A DNA stretch of 64,000 nt from Sediminibacter sp. Hel_I_10. Lineage in GTDB: Bacteria; Bacteroidota; Bacteroidia; Flavobacteriales; Flavobacteriaceae. Position numbers and translations under genes: made by a program. Positions 7,012-15,203 of the stretch are shown here, one piece after another; the stretch's first letter is position 1; each line of letters begins with the position of its first letter. The notes below the pieces were generated by a model. The model ran no database searches. It worked only from the letters and a program-made list of their open reading frames with translations, and had not been told where the DNA came from. The DNA is taken from NCBI RefSeq assembly GCF_000688335.1, contig NZ_JHZX01000001.1, positions 1,798,001 to 1,862,000 of the forward strand, in the 5' to 3' direction.

Positions 7012-9378
7012 ATGATAAAAAAAGTTATCCTTGTTTGTTTTCTTTTGATGTCGTTCATTCATCAGGCGCAAGATTTCCCATCCCAGTGGGAAGGTTATTT
7101 TTCGTATTTCGAAATCAATGCCATTACTCAGGGAAATGAAAAAATTTACGCTGCAGCAGAGAACGCTATTTTTAGTTATGATGTTCTTACAAATGAAATT
7201 TCGACTCTAACTACAATTAATGGCTTATCTGGAGAAATCATATCCACTATAACCTTTATAGAGGATTTTGAACTATTACTGATTGGTTATGAAACGGGAC
7301 TTATCGAAGTCTATTCAGAATCTGATGATAATATATTATCTGTAGTCGATATTCTAGAAAAAGAAACAATTAGCCCTATTTCAAAAAGGATAAATCATTT
7401 TAATGAAAAGGACGGTTTAGTTTATATTTCAGCAGATTTCGGAATTTCAGTTTATGATTTAAATACCTTACAGTTTGGCGACACTTTTTTTATAGGAAAC
7501 GGAGGTGCACAAATAAATATTAATCAAACTGCAATTATCAACAATGATATTTATGCTGCCTGTGGATCTAATAGTGGGTTAAGAAAAGCATCTCTTTCTA
7601 ACCCAAATCTTATAGATTTTGAGAATTGGACTAGTATTGCTGATGGTAATTTCACAGCAGTTGAAAGTACTGCAAACAATCTATATGCTTTGCAGTCCAA
7701 TAGCATATTGTCCCAAATAACAAATGACAACCTTATTCCCTTATTTACTTATCCTAGCCTTCCGAATGATTTAACAGCAGTTGAGGACAGGCTAGTGGTT
7801 ACAACACAAAACAATACGTTTGTCTATTCATCTAATTTTTCACTACAGTCTAGCTATTCACCTAATGATAATTTTGACACAAATTTTTTGGCAGCTACAA
7901 TAAATGATGGCGCTGTCTTTATAGCAACAGGAAGTTTTGGTGTTTTGAAAGCTGAAAACGAAGTCGATGAATTTCTTGAGATCAGACCAGACGGCCCCTT
8001 AAGTAACCAAGGATTTAAAATAGAAGCTGGTGATGAAGAGCTTTGGATGTCTTATGGAGAATATACGGCATCTTATAATCCAGGACCTTTAAATAGAAGA
8101 GGCATAAGTCGTCTGCTCAACGGGGTATGGTCAAATATTCCCTACGATAGTCTATTTAATGCACCTAATCTTTGTGACATTTCAATCAATCCATTTAATC
8201 CTAATCAAGTATTTGTAAGCTCATTTCAACGAGGATTACTTGAATTTAACAATGGCACCCCCACAATACTATATGATCAGACTAACAGTGGACTTGAGTC
8301 ACTTGTTTTGAACGATCCTAATTTTATAAGTATTAGGGTATCCGATTCTAAATTTGACCAAAATGGAATTCTATGGACTGTAACCTCATTGGTTGAGAGA
8401 CCCTTAAAATCTTATGACCCCACAACAGATCAGTGGCAATCGTTTAGCTTCTCGGAGCTCATACAGTCTCCAATAGAAGATGAATTAGGCTTCGGTGATA
8501 TTGATGTCGGTAATGACGGCAAAATATGGATAGCATCTTATAGAAATGGATTAATTGGTTTTGACACAAACAGCAACGAGATCAACAATGTTAGTACAGA
8601 AGAACAAAATATGCCTGCTTCTACAGCAAGAGCAGTTGCTATAGATAATAACAATCAAGTTTGGATAGGTACCGATAGAGGATTACGAGTTTTATTTAAT
8701 ACTTCTGAATTTACAACAGACCCAACCCCAAGTGTAAATACCATTGTAATTTTAGAAAACGGCATACCTACAGAATTACTCTCAAATCAATTTATTACTG
8801 ACATAAAGGTAGATGGTTCAAACAATAAATGGGTTGGTACACTAGATTCAGGAATATTCTATTTATCATCTGATGGTCAAGAGACCATATACCAATTCAC
8901 AACGAGAAATTCTCCCTTACCATCTAATGCTATATCAGACATATCCATTGATCAGGTCTCTGGAAAGGTATATATTTCTACATCTAAAGGACTGGTCTCC
9001 TTTGGCTCAGGCGGAACAAGACCTCAAGAAACATTGGCTGATGCTTATATCTATCCAAATCCCGTAAGGCCTGAGTATGATATTCTTGGGTTTGATGATT
9101 TGAATAACATCAATAATGGGATTAAAATTTCTGGACTCACTGAAAATGTTAATATCAAAATTACAGATATTGAGGGCAACCTTGTAGCCGAAGCCCAATC
9201 TCAAATCAATCAAAGGTCATCACGTTCGGGATATAATTTTGCTATTGATGGTGGAACAGGCATTTGGAATGGTAAGAATCTGAGAGGCAATGTTGTTGCT
9301 TCAGGGGTCTATTTGATGCTCATCTCAGATTTGGACTCTTTTGAAACTAAGGTGCTCAAAGTAATGATTGTACGGTAA
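7012..9378 (+). CDS. porZ: PorZ-like type IX secretion protein (beta-propeller)
   Basis: A 788-residue exported protein with signal peptide MIKKVILVCFLLMSFIHQAQ. Repeated blades such as GKIWIASYRNGLIGFD, QVWIGTDRGLRVLF and NKWVGTLDSGIFYLS (about residues 500-640) are two-component-regulator-type propeller repeats; the C-terminal region from about residue 680 (ADAYIYPNPVRPEYD) is a T9SS sorting-type domain. PorZ of Porphyromonas is a surface component of the T9SS attachment complex that delivers anionic LPS to the sortase. Position directly upstream of recO is the conserved flavobacterial arrangement. It should support secretion of the modular surface proteins encoded at 12.9-26.3 kb. Confidence 0.85.
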   Translation: MIKKVILVCFLLMSFIHQAQDFPSQWEGYFSYFEINAITQGNEKIYAAAENAIFSYDVLTNEISTLTTINGLSGEIISTITFIEDFELLLIGYETGLIEVYSESDDNILSVVDILEKETISPISKRINHFNEKDGLVYISADFGISVYDLNTLQFGDTFFIGNGGAQININQTAIINNDIYAACGSNSGLRKASLSNPNLIDFENWTSIADGNFTAVESTANNLYALQSNSILSQITNDNLIPLFTYPSLPNDLTAVEDRLVVTTQNNTFVYSSNFSLQSSYSPNDNFDTNFLAATINDGAVFIATGSFGVLKAENEVDEFLEIRPDGPLSNQGFKIEAGDEELWMSYGEYTASYNPGPLNRRGISRLLNGVWSNIPYDSLFNAPNLCDISINPFNPNQVFVSSFQRGLLEFNNGTPTILYDQTNSGLESLVLNDPNFISIRVSDSKFDQNGILWTVTSLVERPLKSYDPTTDQWQSFSFSELIQSPIEDELGFGDIDVGNDGKIWIASYRNGLIGFDTNSNEINNVSTEEQNMPASTARAVAIDNNNQVWIGTDRGLRVLFNTSEFTTDPTPSVNTIVILENGIPTELLSNQFITDIKVDGSNNKWVGTLDSGIFYLSSDGQETIYQFTTRNSPLPSNAISDISIDQVSGKVYISTSKGLVSFGSGGTRPQETLADAYIYPNPVRPEYDILGFDDLNNINNGIKISGLTENVNIKITDIEGNLVAEAQSQINQRSSRSGYNFAIDGGTGIWNGKNLRGNVVASGVYLMLISDLDSFETKVLKVMIVR

Positions 9379-9393
9379 AAGAGGTCTTTAATT

Positions 9394-10113
9394 ATGCTCA
9401 TTAAAACTAAGGCCATTGTCATTTCAAAACTCAAGTACCGCGACAGTGATCTCATTGTAAAGTGTTTCACTGAGCAAAATGGTATTGTAAGTTATTTGGT
9501 TAGAGGGGCGTTAAAAAACAGAAAAGGATCGTCTCAAACCGCCTATTATCAACTCTTATCCCAGCTAGAAATTGATGAAAATTCTAGGGCAAATCAATCA
9601 CTACAATATATTAAAGAGGTAAAGCTTCACTATGCTTACATTAGCCTGCATACTAATGTGTTAAAGAGTGCTATTACCATGTTTGTTGCCGAGGTTTTGG
9701 CAATGGTTTTAAAAGAGGAAGAGCAAAATCTACAGCTTTACAACTATTTAGAAACTACCTTACAATGGCTAGATCTTCAAGATAGTTTTTCTAATTTTCA
9801 TTTACTGTTTTTACTGGATCTCACAAAGCATCTCGGTTTCTATCCAGATACCTTAAACACCCATGAGGCATACTTCAACTTAAATAACGGGCTTTTTGAA
9901 CCTACTAAAAAAGATACCTACAGTGTCTACGGAGAAAATTTAACTGTCTTAAAACAGTTATTGGGCATAAAATTTGATGACTTAGAAGACCTGAAGTTAA
10001 GTTCAAAACAAAGACAATCTTTTTTGAATATGCTTTTGTTATATTTTGAATTACATTTGGGCAGCTTTAAAAATCCCAAGTCTCTTCAAATTTTTAATCA
10101 AGTTTTCCATTAA
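9394..10113 (+). CDS. recO: DNA repair protein RecO
   Basis: A 239-residue cytosolic protein. The N-terminal OB-fold is recognisable from MLIKTKAIVISKLKYRDSDLIVKCFTEQNGIVSYLVRGA, followed by the helical region with GFYPD around residue 150. RecO anneals single strands and with RecR loads RecA onto SSB-coated DNA in gap repair. Length is usual for Bacteroidota RecO; the four cysteines of a zinc finger seen in some RecO proteins are absent. It starts 15 bases after porZ and ends 17 bases before the TonB receptor, so it is probably cotranscribed with both. Confidence 0.92.
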   Translation: MLIKTKAIVISKLKYRDSDLIVKCFTEQNGIVSYLVRGALKNRKGSSQTAYYQLLSQLEIDENSRANQSLQYIKEVKLHYAYISLHTNVLKSAITMFVAEVLAMVLKEEEQNLQLYNYLETTLQWLDLQDSFSNFHLLFLLDLTKHLGFYPDTLNTHEAYFNLNNGLFEPTKKDTYSVYGENLTVLKQLLGIKFDDLEDLKLSSKQRQSFLNMLLLYFELHLGSFKNPKSLQIFNQVFH

Positions 10114-10130
10114 AAGTACCATCCTATTTT

Positions 10131-12542
10131 ATGAAATCCATTCTTTCAGTGATAACTTTTTTTTATTTGAGCTTATCTTTTTCTCAGCAAGTACAAGTGC
10201 TAGATACTGAATCTAAAGAACCTATTTCGGGTGTTGCCATTTTCAACGTTAAAAAAACAACATCTGTTATTACAGATTTAGATGGGAAAGCCGCTCTTGA
10301 TCTGTTCTCAAATACTGAATTGATTACATTTCAGAATATACTTTACAAAACAATATCTATTAAAAAGTCAAAACTTGAAAGCGCAGGCTTTCTTATGTAT
10401 CTCGAACCGAAAGTAGAAGGTTTAGATCAGGTTTTAATTTCGGCTTCAAGGTTTGAACAAAGTAAGCGAGATATCCCTCAAACTATAGTGAATATAAGTG
10501 CAAGCGCTATCGCTTTTGAAAACCCTCAAACCAGCGCAGACCTGTTGGAGAGCACAGGTAACGTTTATATTCAAAAGAGTCAACTTGGCGGTGGCAGTCC
10601 AATGATAAGAGGGTTTTCTACAAATAGACTATTGATCACTGTAGATGGCGTTCGTATGAATAACGCCATATTTAGAGGAGGTAATTTACAAAACGTAATT
10701 TCTGTAGATCCCTTTACAGTTCAAAACACCGAGATTACTTTGGGTGCCGGATCTGTTGTTTACGGCAGTGATGCCATAGGTGGGGTAATGAGTTTTTATA
10801 CAAAAAAACCGAAACTATCATTTACAGATTCTTTGAGGTTAGACGCCAATGCTATTACAAGATACGCCTCTGCTAATCATGAGAAAACAGGTCATTTCGA
10901 TATTAATTTAGGTGTAAAAAATTGGGGGTTTCTCACTAGCGTCAGTTATACCGATTTTGATGATCTTAGAATGGGAAAACATGGTCCTGATGAATATCTA
11001 AGACCAGAATACGTGACGTCTATAAACAGCCAAGATGTTATTGTTGAAAATAAAAATCCTCGTGTTCAGGTGCCCACAGGATATAACCAGCTTAACTTAC
11101 TTCAAAAAGTACGGTACGAGCCAAAAGACAATCTTAGCTTTGACTTGGGCCTGTATTATACAACGACCTCAGATTTTCCAAGATACGATCGATTGATTAG
11201 ATATCGTAGAGATGAGTTACGCTCTGCAGAATGGAATTACGGACCACAACGTTGGTTTATGGGAAATTTTCAAGTCACGAAAATAAGTAGTAGCTCAAAT
11301 TTATACGATAAAATACAAGCCACTTTAGCCTATCAAAATTTTCAAGAGAGTCGCTTTGATCGTGATTTTCAGTCTAGTTTAAGAAATACTAGAGAAGAAG
11401 CTGTGGACGCCTACTCTCTAAATATAGATTTTGAAAAAGATTCATCTTCAAAAAGCAGCATATTTTATGGTATAGAGTATGTTTATGATAAGGTAAAATC
11501 AACTGGCAACGTAACTGATATTTCAACTAACGCCAGTTCACCTAAAGTCTCGAGATACCCTAACGGATCTACATGGCAATCTGCCGCGGCTTATGCTAAT
11601 TTCAAATATAAACCGAATGAAGTATTTATATTTCAATCGGGATTACGGTATAATCATATCTTAATTGATGCTGATCTCACAGAAAACAATCAATATTTAA
11701 ACCTTCCATTTAATGAGGCGAATATCAATACTGGTGCCCTAACAGGTACTGCCGGTATGAGTTGGTTACCAAACCCAATAATGCAATGGCGCTTAAATGC
11801 CTCTACTGCATTTAGAGCGCCTAATATTGATGATATTGGTAAGGTATTTGATTCTGAACCAGGGTCTGTTGTGGTCCCAAATCAAAATCTGAATCCAGAA
11901 TATGCTTATGGAGGTGAATTAGGATTGTCTCTCAAATTCAATGATAGATTTTTGGTTGATCTCGCTACCTATTACACGTTTTTAGATAACGCACTCGTTA
12001 GAAGAGATTACCAACTTAATGGTGCAGCTGAAATTACCTATGATGGCGAATTGAGTAATGTTCAGGCCATTCAAAACGCATCTAAAGCTTGGATTTACGG
12101 CTTTGAAGCTGGTATCGAATTTCGGGTCTCTCAGAAAGTAAAATTAACTTCTCAATATAATATTATTGGCGGAACAGAGGAAGACAACGGTATTGAAGTT
12201 CCTGTTAGACATATTGCTCCTTATTTTGGAAACACCCATTTTGTTTGGCAAAAAGACAATTTAAAATTAGATGCCTTTGCAGAATATAATAACGAATTAT
12301 CATATAACCAGCTGGCCCCATCAGAGGTGGAGAAAGATTATATTTATGCTTTAGATGCTAATGGAAACCCGTATGCACCATCATGGTATACGCTTAATTT
12401 AAGATCACAATATCAATTTAGTGATGCTCTTATTTTAACGGCTACTTTAGAAAATATCACAGATCAACGTTACCAGACCTACTCTTCTGGTATTGCAGCA
12501 GCCGGTAGAAATTTGATTCTCAGTTTTAAATATCAGCTTTAG
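10131..12542 (+). CDS. TonB-dependent outer-membrane receptor
   Basis: An 803-residue receptor. Signal peptide MKSILSVITFFYLSLSFSQQ; a CarboxypepD_reg-like domain (about 20-95, EPISGVAIFNVKKTTSVITDLDGKAAL); the plug domain (about 100-225, with MIRGFSTNRLLITVDGVRMNNA and GAGSVVYGSDAIGGVMSF); then a 22-strand barrel ending in a final strand and aromatic region. FRAPNIDDIGK followed by PNQNLNPEYAYGGELG resembles the FRAP/NPNL signature of heme-, haemoglobin- and siderophore-type receptors, so iron or heme is a reasonable guess, but no partner genes confirm it. It follows recO closely. Confidence 0.93.
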   Translation: MKSILSVITFFYLSLSFSQQVQVLDTESKEPISGVAIFNVKKTTSVITDLDGKAALDLFSNTELITFQNILYKTISIKKSKLESAGFLMYLEPKVEGLDQVLISASRFEQSKRDIPQTIVNISASAIAFENPQTSADLLESTGNVYIQKSQLGGGSPMIRGFSTNRLLITVDGVRMNNAIFRGGNLQNVISVDPFTVQNTEITLGAGSVVYGSDAIGGVMSFYTKKPKLSFTDSLRLDANAITRYASANHEKTGHFDINLGVKNWGFLTSVSYTDFDDLRMGKHGPDEYLRPEYVTSINSQDVIVENKNPRVQVPTGYNQLNLLQKVRYEPKDNLSFDLGLYYTTTSDFPRYDRLIRYRRDELRSAEWNYGPQRWFMGNFQVTKISSSSNLYDKIQATLAYQNFQESRFDRDFQSSLRNTREEAVDAYSLNIDFEKDSSSKSSIFYGIEYVYDKVKSTGNVTDISTNASSPKVSRYPNGSTWQSAAAYANFKYKPNEVFIFQSGLRYNHILIDADLTENNQYLNLPFNEANINTGALTGTAGMSWLPNPIMQWRLNASTAFRAPNIDDIGKVFDSEPGSVVVPNQNLNPEYAYGGELGLSLKFNDRFLVDLATYYTFLDNALVRRDYQLNGAAEITYDGELSNVQAIQNASKAWIYGFEAGIEFRVSQKVKLTSQYNIIGGTEEDNGIEVPVRHIAPYFGNTHFVWQKDNLKLDAFAEYNNELSYNQLAPSEVEKDYIYALDANGNPYAPSWYTLNLRSQYQFSDALILTATLENITDQRYQTYSSGIAAAGRNLILSFKYQL

Positions 12543-12893
12543 AAAAACACACAAGCACCTTAGTAATTTGTACTTCGGAAACGAATGAAACAGTCTTTAT
12601 TACGCTTTTAAAAAAGGAAGCGTTCTACCACCTTCATAGCATCCAACTCTTATTTTTAAATTGACCTTTTGAACTATGCTATCTTTATTTTGAGCTACTA
12701 TCCAATAGTTCTAAGACTTGGGAAGCTTTAGATCAGATCGTATCTTATCATTTTTAATAGAGTCCTTAAATTATCCATTTAAGATGAATGCAAATTAAAG
12801 ACTTCATTGATCTGCCTTCTGAAAAGGGAGAATCAACAATCTAATTCTAGCATTGCTTATCGCTTTCAATCTATTTATTGAGTTGAGAATAGA
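12543..12893. other. Intergenic region between TonB receptor and modular T9SS gene A
   Basis: About 350 AT-rich bases between convergent genes. I find no convincing ORF, RNA or promoter. A weak 6-bp hairpin (ACGCTT at 12602-12607 with AAGCGT at 12618-12623) lacks a T-tract and is not a good terminator for the receptor gene. Confidence 0.5.
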
Positions 12894-12924
12894 CAAAAAA
12901 AAGACTGCCCTTTCGGGCAGTCTT
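12894..12924 (-). terminator. Terminator of modular T9SS gene A
   Basis: 10-bp perfect stem AAGACTGCCC (12901-12910) with GGGCAGTCTT (12915-12924), TTTC loop, and a long A-tract on the left that is the U-tract of the minus-strand transcript. The same hairpin follows gene B. Confidence 0.93.
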
Positions 12925-12950
12925 AAAATTTACTATATAACTAACTTATA

Positions 12951-14807
12951 TTATTTAGAAATGATAAATTTCTCTGTAATAGAAGTGTTGTTAGTTGTAA
13001 TCTTGTAGATATACAGACCTGATGGAAGGTTGCTTCCGTTGAAGTCTGCCTTGTACTGTTGACCAGCAAAAGTCTCTCCGTTGAATACTTGGGCGATGTT
13101 ACGACCGTTGATGTCATAAACCTCGATCAATACCTTACCACTGGTCTTAGCAACAAACTCTACGTTTGAGATACCAGTAGTTGGGTTAGGATAAGACGCG
13201 AAGCCTAAATCATTTGCATCTAACTGATTGGCAGTTAAAGCTGCTTGTTGATTAGCAAAGAATGTTGCCATATCAAATTCTACGCAAGTCGCAAGTGCAA
13301 CAACACCATCTAAGTCATATCCGTCTGGAGTTGTAGTCATATCGTTGTTGTTCACCACTTTTACGAAGTTGATGAAATCAAAGTCAACACCACCTGGGGT
13401 ATCAGCATCAGAAATATCAATTGTAGCGTTGGTCTTACAAACCGTACCTGCCATATAATAGTTGATGTTATCCGCAGAAACGTACACATCAGCATACTCA
13501 GGATAAGTCTCACATCCTATTGGATTGTTGAAAGTTGTTTCTACAAAGAACAAATCTGGACCTGCTTGGTTTAATACCGCACCGTCAAAAGTCAATGTGA
13601 TCTCTCCACCATATCCTAATGTTGTGAATACATAGTCATCTGTACCTTCTGGCATCCCTAAAACATTTTCAGGAGTCTCAGTTCTGATAGCATCGATAAC
13701 ACCACCGTTCTTGGTAGTCCCTTCAACATAGTTAAAGAAATCAGCTGCATAACATCCCGCTGGAGCTGGATCTTCTGGAGTAGAACAACCAGTTAAAGCA
13801 ACAATACCGTCAAGATCGAATCCGTCACCAGAGACAGAACCTTCTGGAGTAGTATCGACAACTTTTACCATAGTAATAAAAGCTAAAGCAACTGGAGCAT
13901 TGCTAATGTCCAATTCATCAGCCTCATCTGTTTGAACAGATCCTATTAAATAAAAATCAATACCGTTCTGAGACACATAGATGTCAGCAGACTCTGGGTA
14001 AGATTCAAAAGACTGGTTACCGTAAGTGGTCTCAACAACCTCGATATCTGCACCATCGGCATTATAAACAGCACCATCAAAAACGATAGTCACCTCTCCT
14101 CCATATCCTAAAGACAAGAAGTTAAGTGTCTCATCGATCTGTGGAGCACCTAAAGCCTTATCAGTATCCATACGCTCTTCAACCATAAATGGCTCTCCAG
14201 CACTATTGGTCCCTGGTAGGTAATTGATAGCGAAAGCTCCGTAACATTCGTTCTCCCCATCTTGTGGATCACCACAACCATTTAATGCAACAATACCGTC
14301 AACATCATATCCGTCACCACCATTGGTAGTAACATCTGTAATTTTTACTTGAGTTATAAAAGGATAAGAACCGAAGTCAACACTACCATCACGACAAATT
14401 GTACCAGCATTCATCCATCCTGAAACTGGATTGTAAATTTCTATCATTGCTGATTCATCATCAGAAGCACCGCAGGTATCTCCTGAAAAAGAAGTCTCAT
14501 AGATCATAAGATCATCTCCAGGACCATTAAGAACGGCGTCTGTAAAAGATAAAGTGATTGATCCGTCAATACCCAATGACACAAATCCGCCAGCAGCGTT
14601 TGACATGTCTGGAGAACCCAATGCCTGAGAAGCATCAGAACGAGCATCAGCAACAGCATTCCCGTTGGATTGCATTCCTTGGTTGAACATTACAACCTCA
14701 GAAGGAGAGCATCCTTCTTGGTCATTTTGGAATGCATTTGCATTCGTTCCCATTAAAGTGGCAGCACCACATAAAACAGGTAATAAAAATTTTGTAAAAT
14801 TTTTCAT
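12951..14807 (-). CDS. Modular T9SS surface protein A (three modules)
   Basis: A 618-residue secreted protein. Signal peptide is residues 1-25 (ends TNANA). Three modules of about 150 residues follow: Cys33-Cys178, Cys188-Cys341 and Cys352-Cys508. Each begins with a Cys, has a FVSLGxxG or LSLGYGG strand, an ETS/TF strand, and ends with the acidic loop DGYDVDGIVAL or DGFDLDGIVAL and a Cys. The acidic loop suggests calcium binding. The last roughly 85 residues (YPNPTTGISN, then a terminal EKFIISK) are a type A T9SS sorting domain, so the protein should be surface-bound or secreted. No catalytic motif is seen; an adhesin or binding role is likely. It is a close paralogue of gene B, with parts identical at DNA level. 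Confidence 0.9.
   Translation of the reverse strand: MKNFTKFLLPVLCGAATLMGTNANAFQNDQEGCSPSEVVMFNQGMQSNGNAVADARSDASQALGSPDMSNAAGGFVSLGIDGSITLSFTDAVLNGPGDDLMIYETSFSGDTCGASDDESAMIEIYNPVSGWMNAGTICRDGSVDFGSYPFITQVKITDVTTNGGDGYDVDGIVALNGCGDPQDGENECYGAFAINYLPGTNSAGEPFMVEERMDTDKALGAPQIDETLNFLSLGYGGEVTIVFDGAVYNADGADIEVVETTYGNQSFESYPESADIYVSQNGIDFYLIGSVQTDEADELDISNAPVALAFITMVKVVDTTPEGSVSGDGFDLDGIVALTGCSTPEDPAPAGCYAADFFNYVEGTTKNGGVIDAIRTETPENVLGMPEGTDDYVFTTLGYGGEITLTFDGAVLNQAGPDLFFVETTFNNPIGCETYPEYADVYVSADNINYYMAGTVCKTNATIDISDADTPGGVDFDFINFVKVVNNNDMTTTPDGYDLDGVVALATCVEFDMATFFANQQAALTANQLDANDLGFASYPNPTTGISNVEFVAKTSGKVLIEVYDINGRNIAQVFNGETFAGQQYKADFNGSNLPSGLYIYKITTNNTSITEKFIISK
13966..14252 (-). repeat. 287-bp perfect repeat, copy 1 (in gene A, module 2)
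   Basis: Base-for-base identical to 16204-16490 in gene B. Flanking bases differ at both ends. It covers the first two thirds of the module that starts NECYGAFAINY. Confidence 0.95.
14274..14711 (-). repeat. Cys-bounded module, copy A1
   Basis: Residues 33-178 of gene A. Contains the internal Cys pair (112 and 138). Nearly identical to module B1 over its first 90 residues. Confidence 0.85.
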
Positions 14808-14841
14808 AAGTGTTTATAGATTAATTAATAGCTAGAGCAAA
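14808..14841 (-). promoter_or_regulatory. Conserved leader and -7 element shared by genes A, B and C (copy A)
   Basis: The 27 bases upstream of the ATG (14808-14834) are identical in all three paralogues, then three variable bases and a conserved TTTG on the minus strand (14841-14838), exactly 30 bases from each ATG. The box here reads AATCTTTG, a degenerate -7 element. Confidence 0.6.
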
Positions 14842-15143
14842 GATTGTTAATAAAATTGGATTAATAGCAAAACTATCGAAGAAGACCGATATTCATCGAC
14901 CAAAGCACAATTTTAGCTCTAAACAACTGTAGTTTAATTCTCTATAAGTTCCCTACAACTAAAAATAGATAATAACTAAATGCTCATTAAAAATCTTGAT
15001 TTTAAAAATATTCGAACAGATATTAACAATGACAGCACTAAAAATTTAAGCCATTTCAAATCTTATAAAAGCGTAATTCTAAGTTAAAAAGACTAGAGCA
15101 TAATTTTCTAAATCGACGTCTCTCCTCGCTTTTGAGAATAATT
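14842..15143. other. Intergenic region between genes A and B
   Basis: About 300 AT-rich bases between the promoter of gene A and the terminator of gene B. Beyond the shared leader it shows no similarity to the regions upstream of B and C, and no ORF or RNA structure that I can support. Confidence 0.5.
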
Positions 15144-15146
15144 TGA

Positions 15147-15177
15147 GAAAAAAAAGACTGCCCTTTCGGGCAGTCTT
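15147..15177 (-). terminator. Terminator of modular T9SS gene B
   Basis: The same hairpin as after gene A: AAGACTGCCC (15154-15163), TTTC loop, GGGCAGTCTT (15168-15177), with an A-tract on the left. Confidence 0.93.
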
Positions 15178-15203
15178 AAAATTTACTATATAACTAACTT
15201 ATA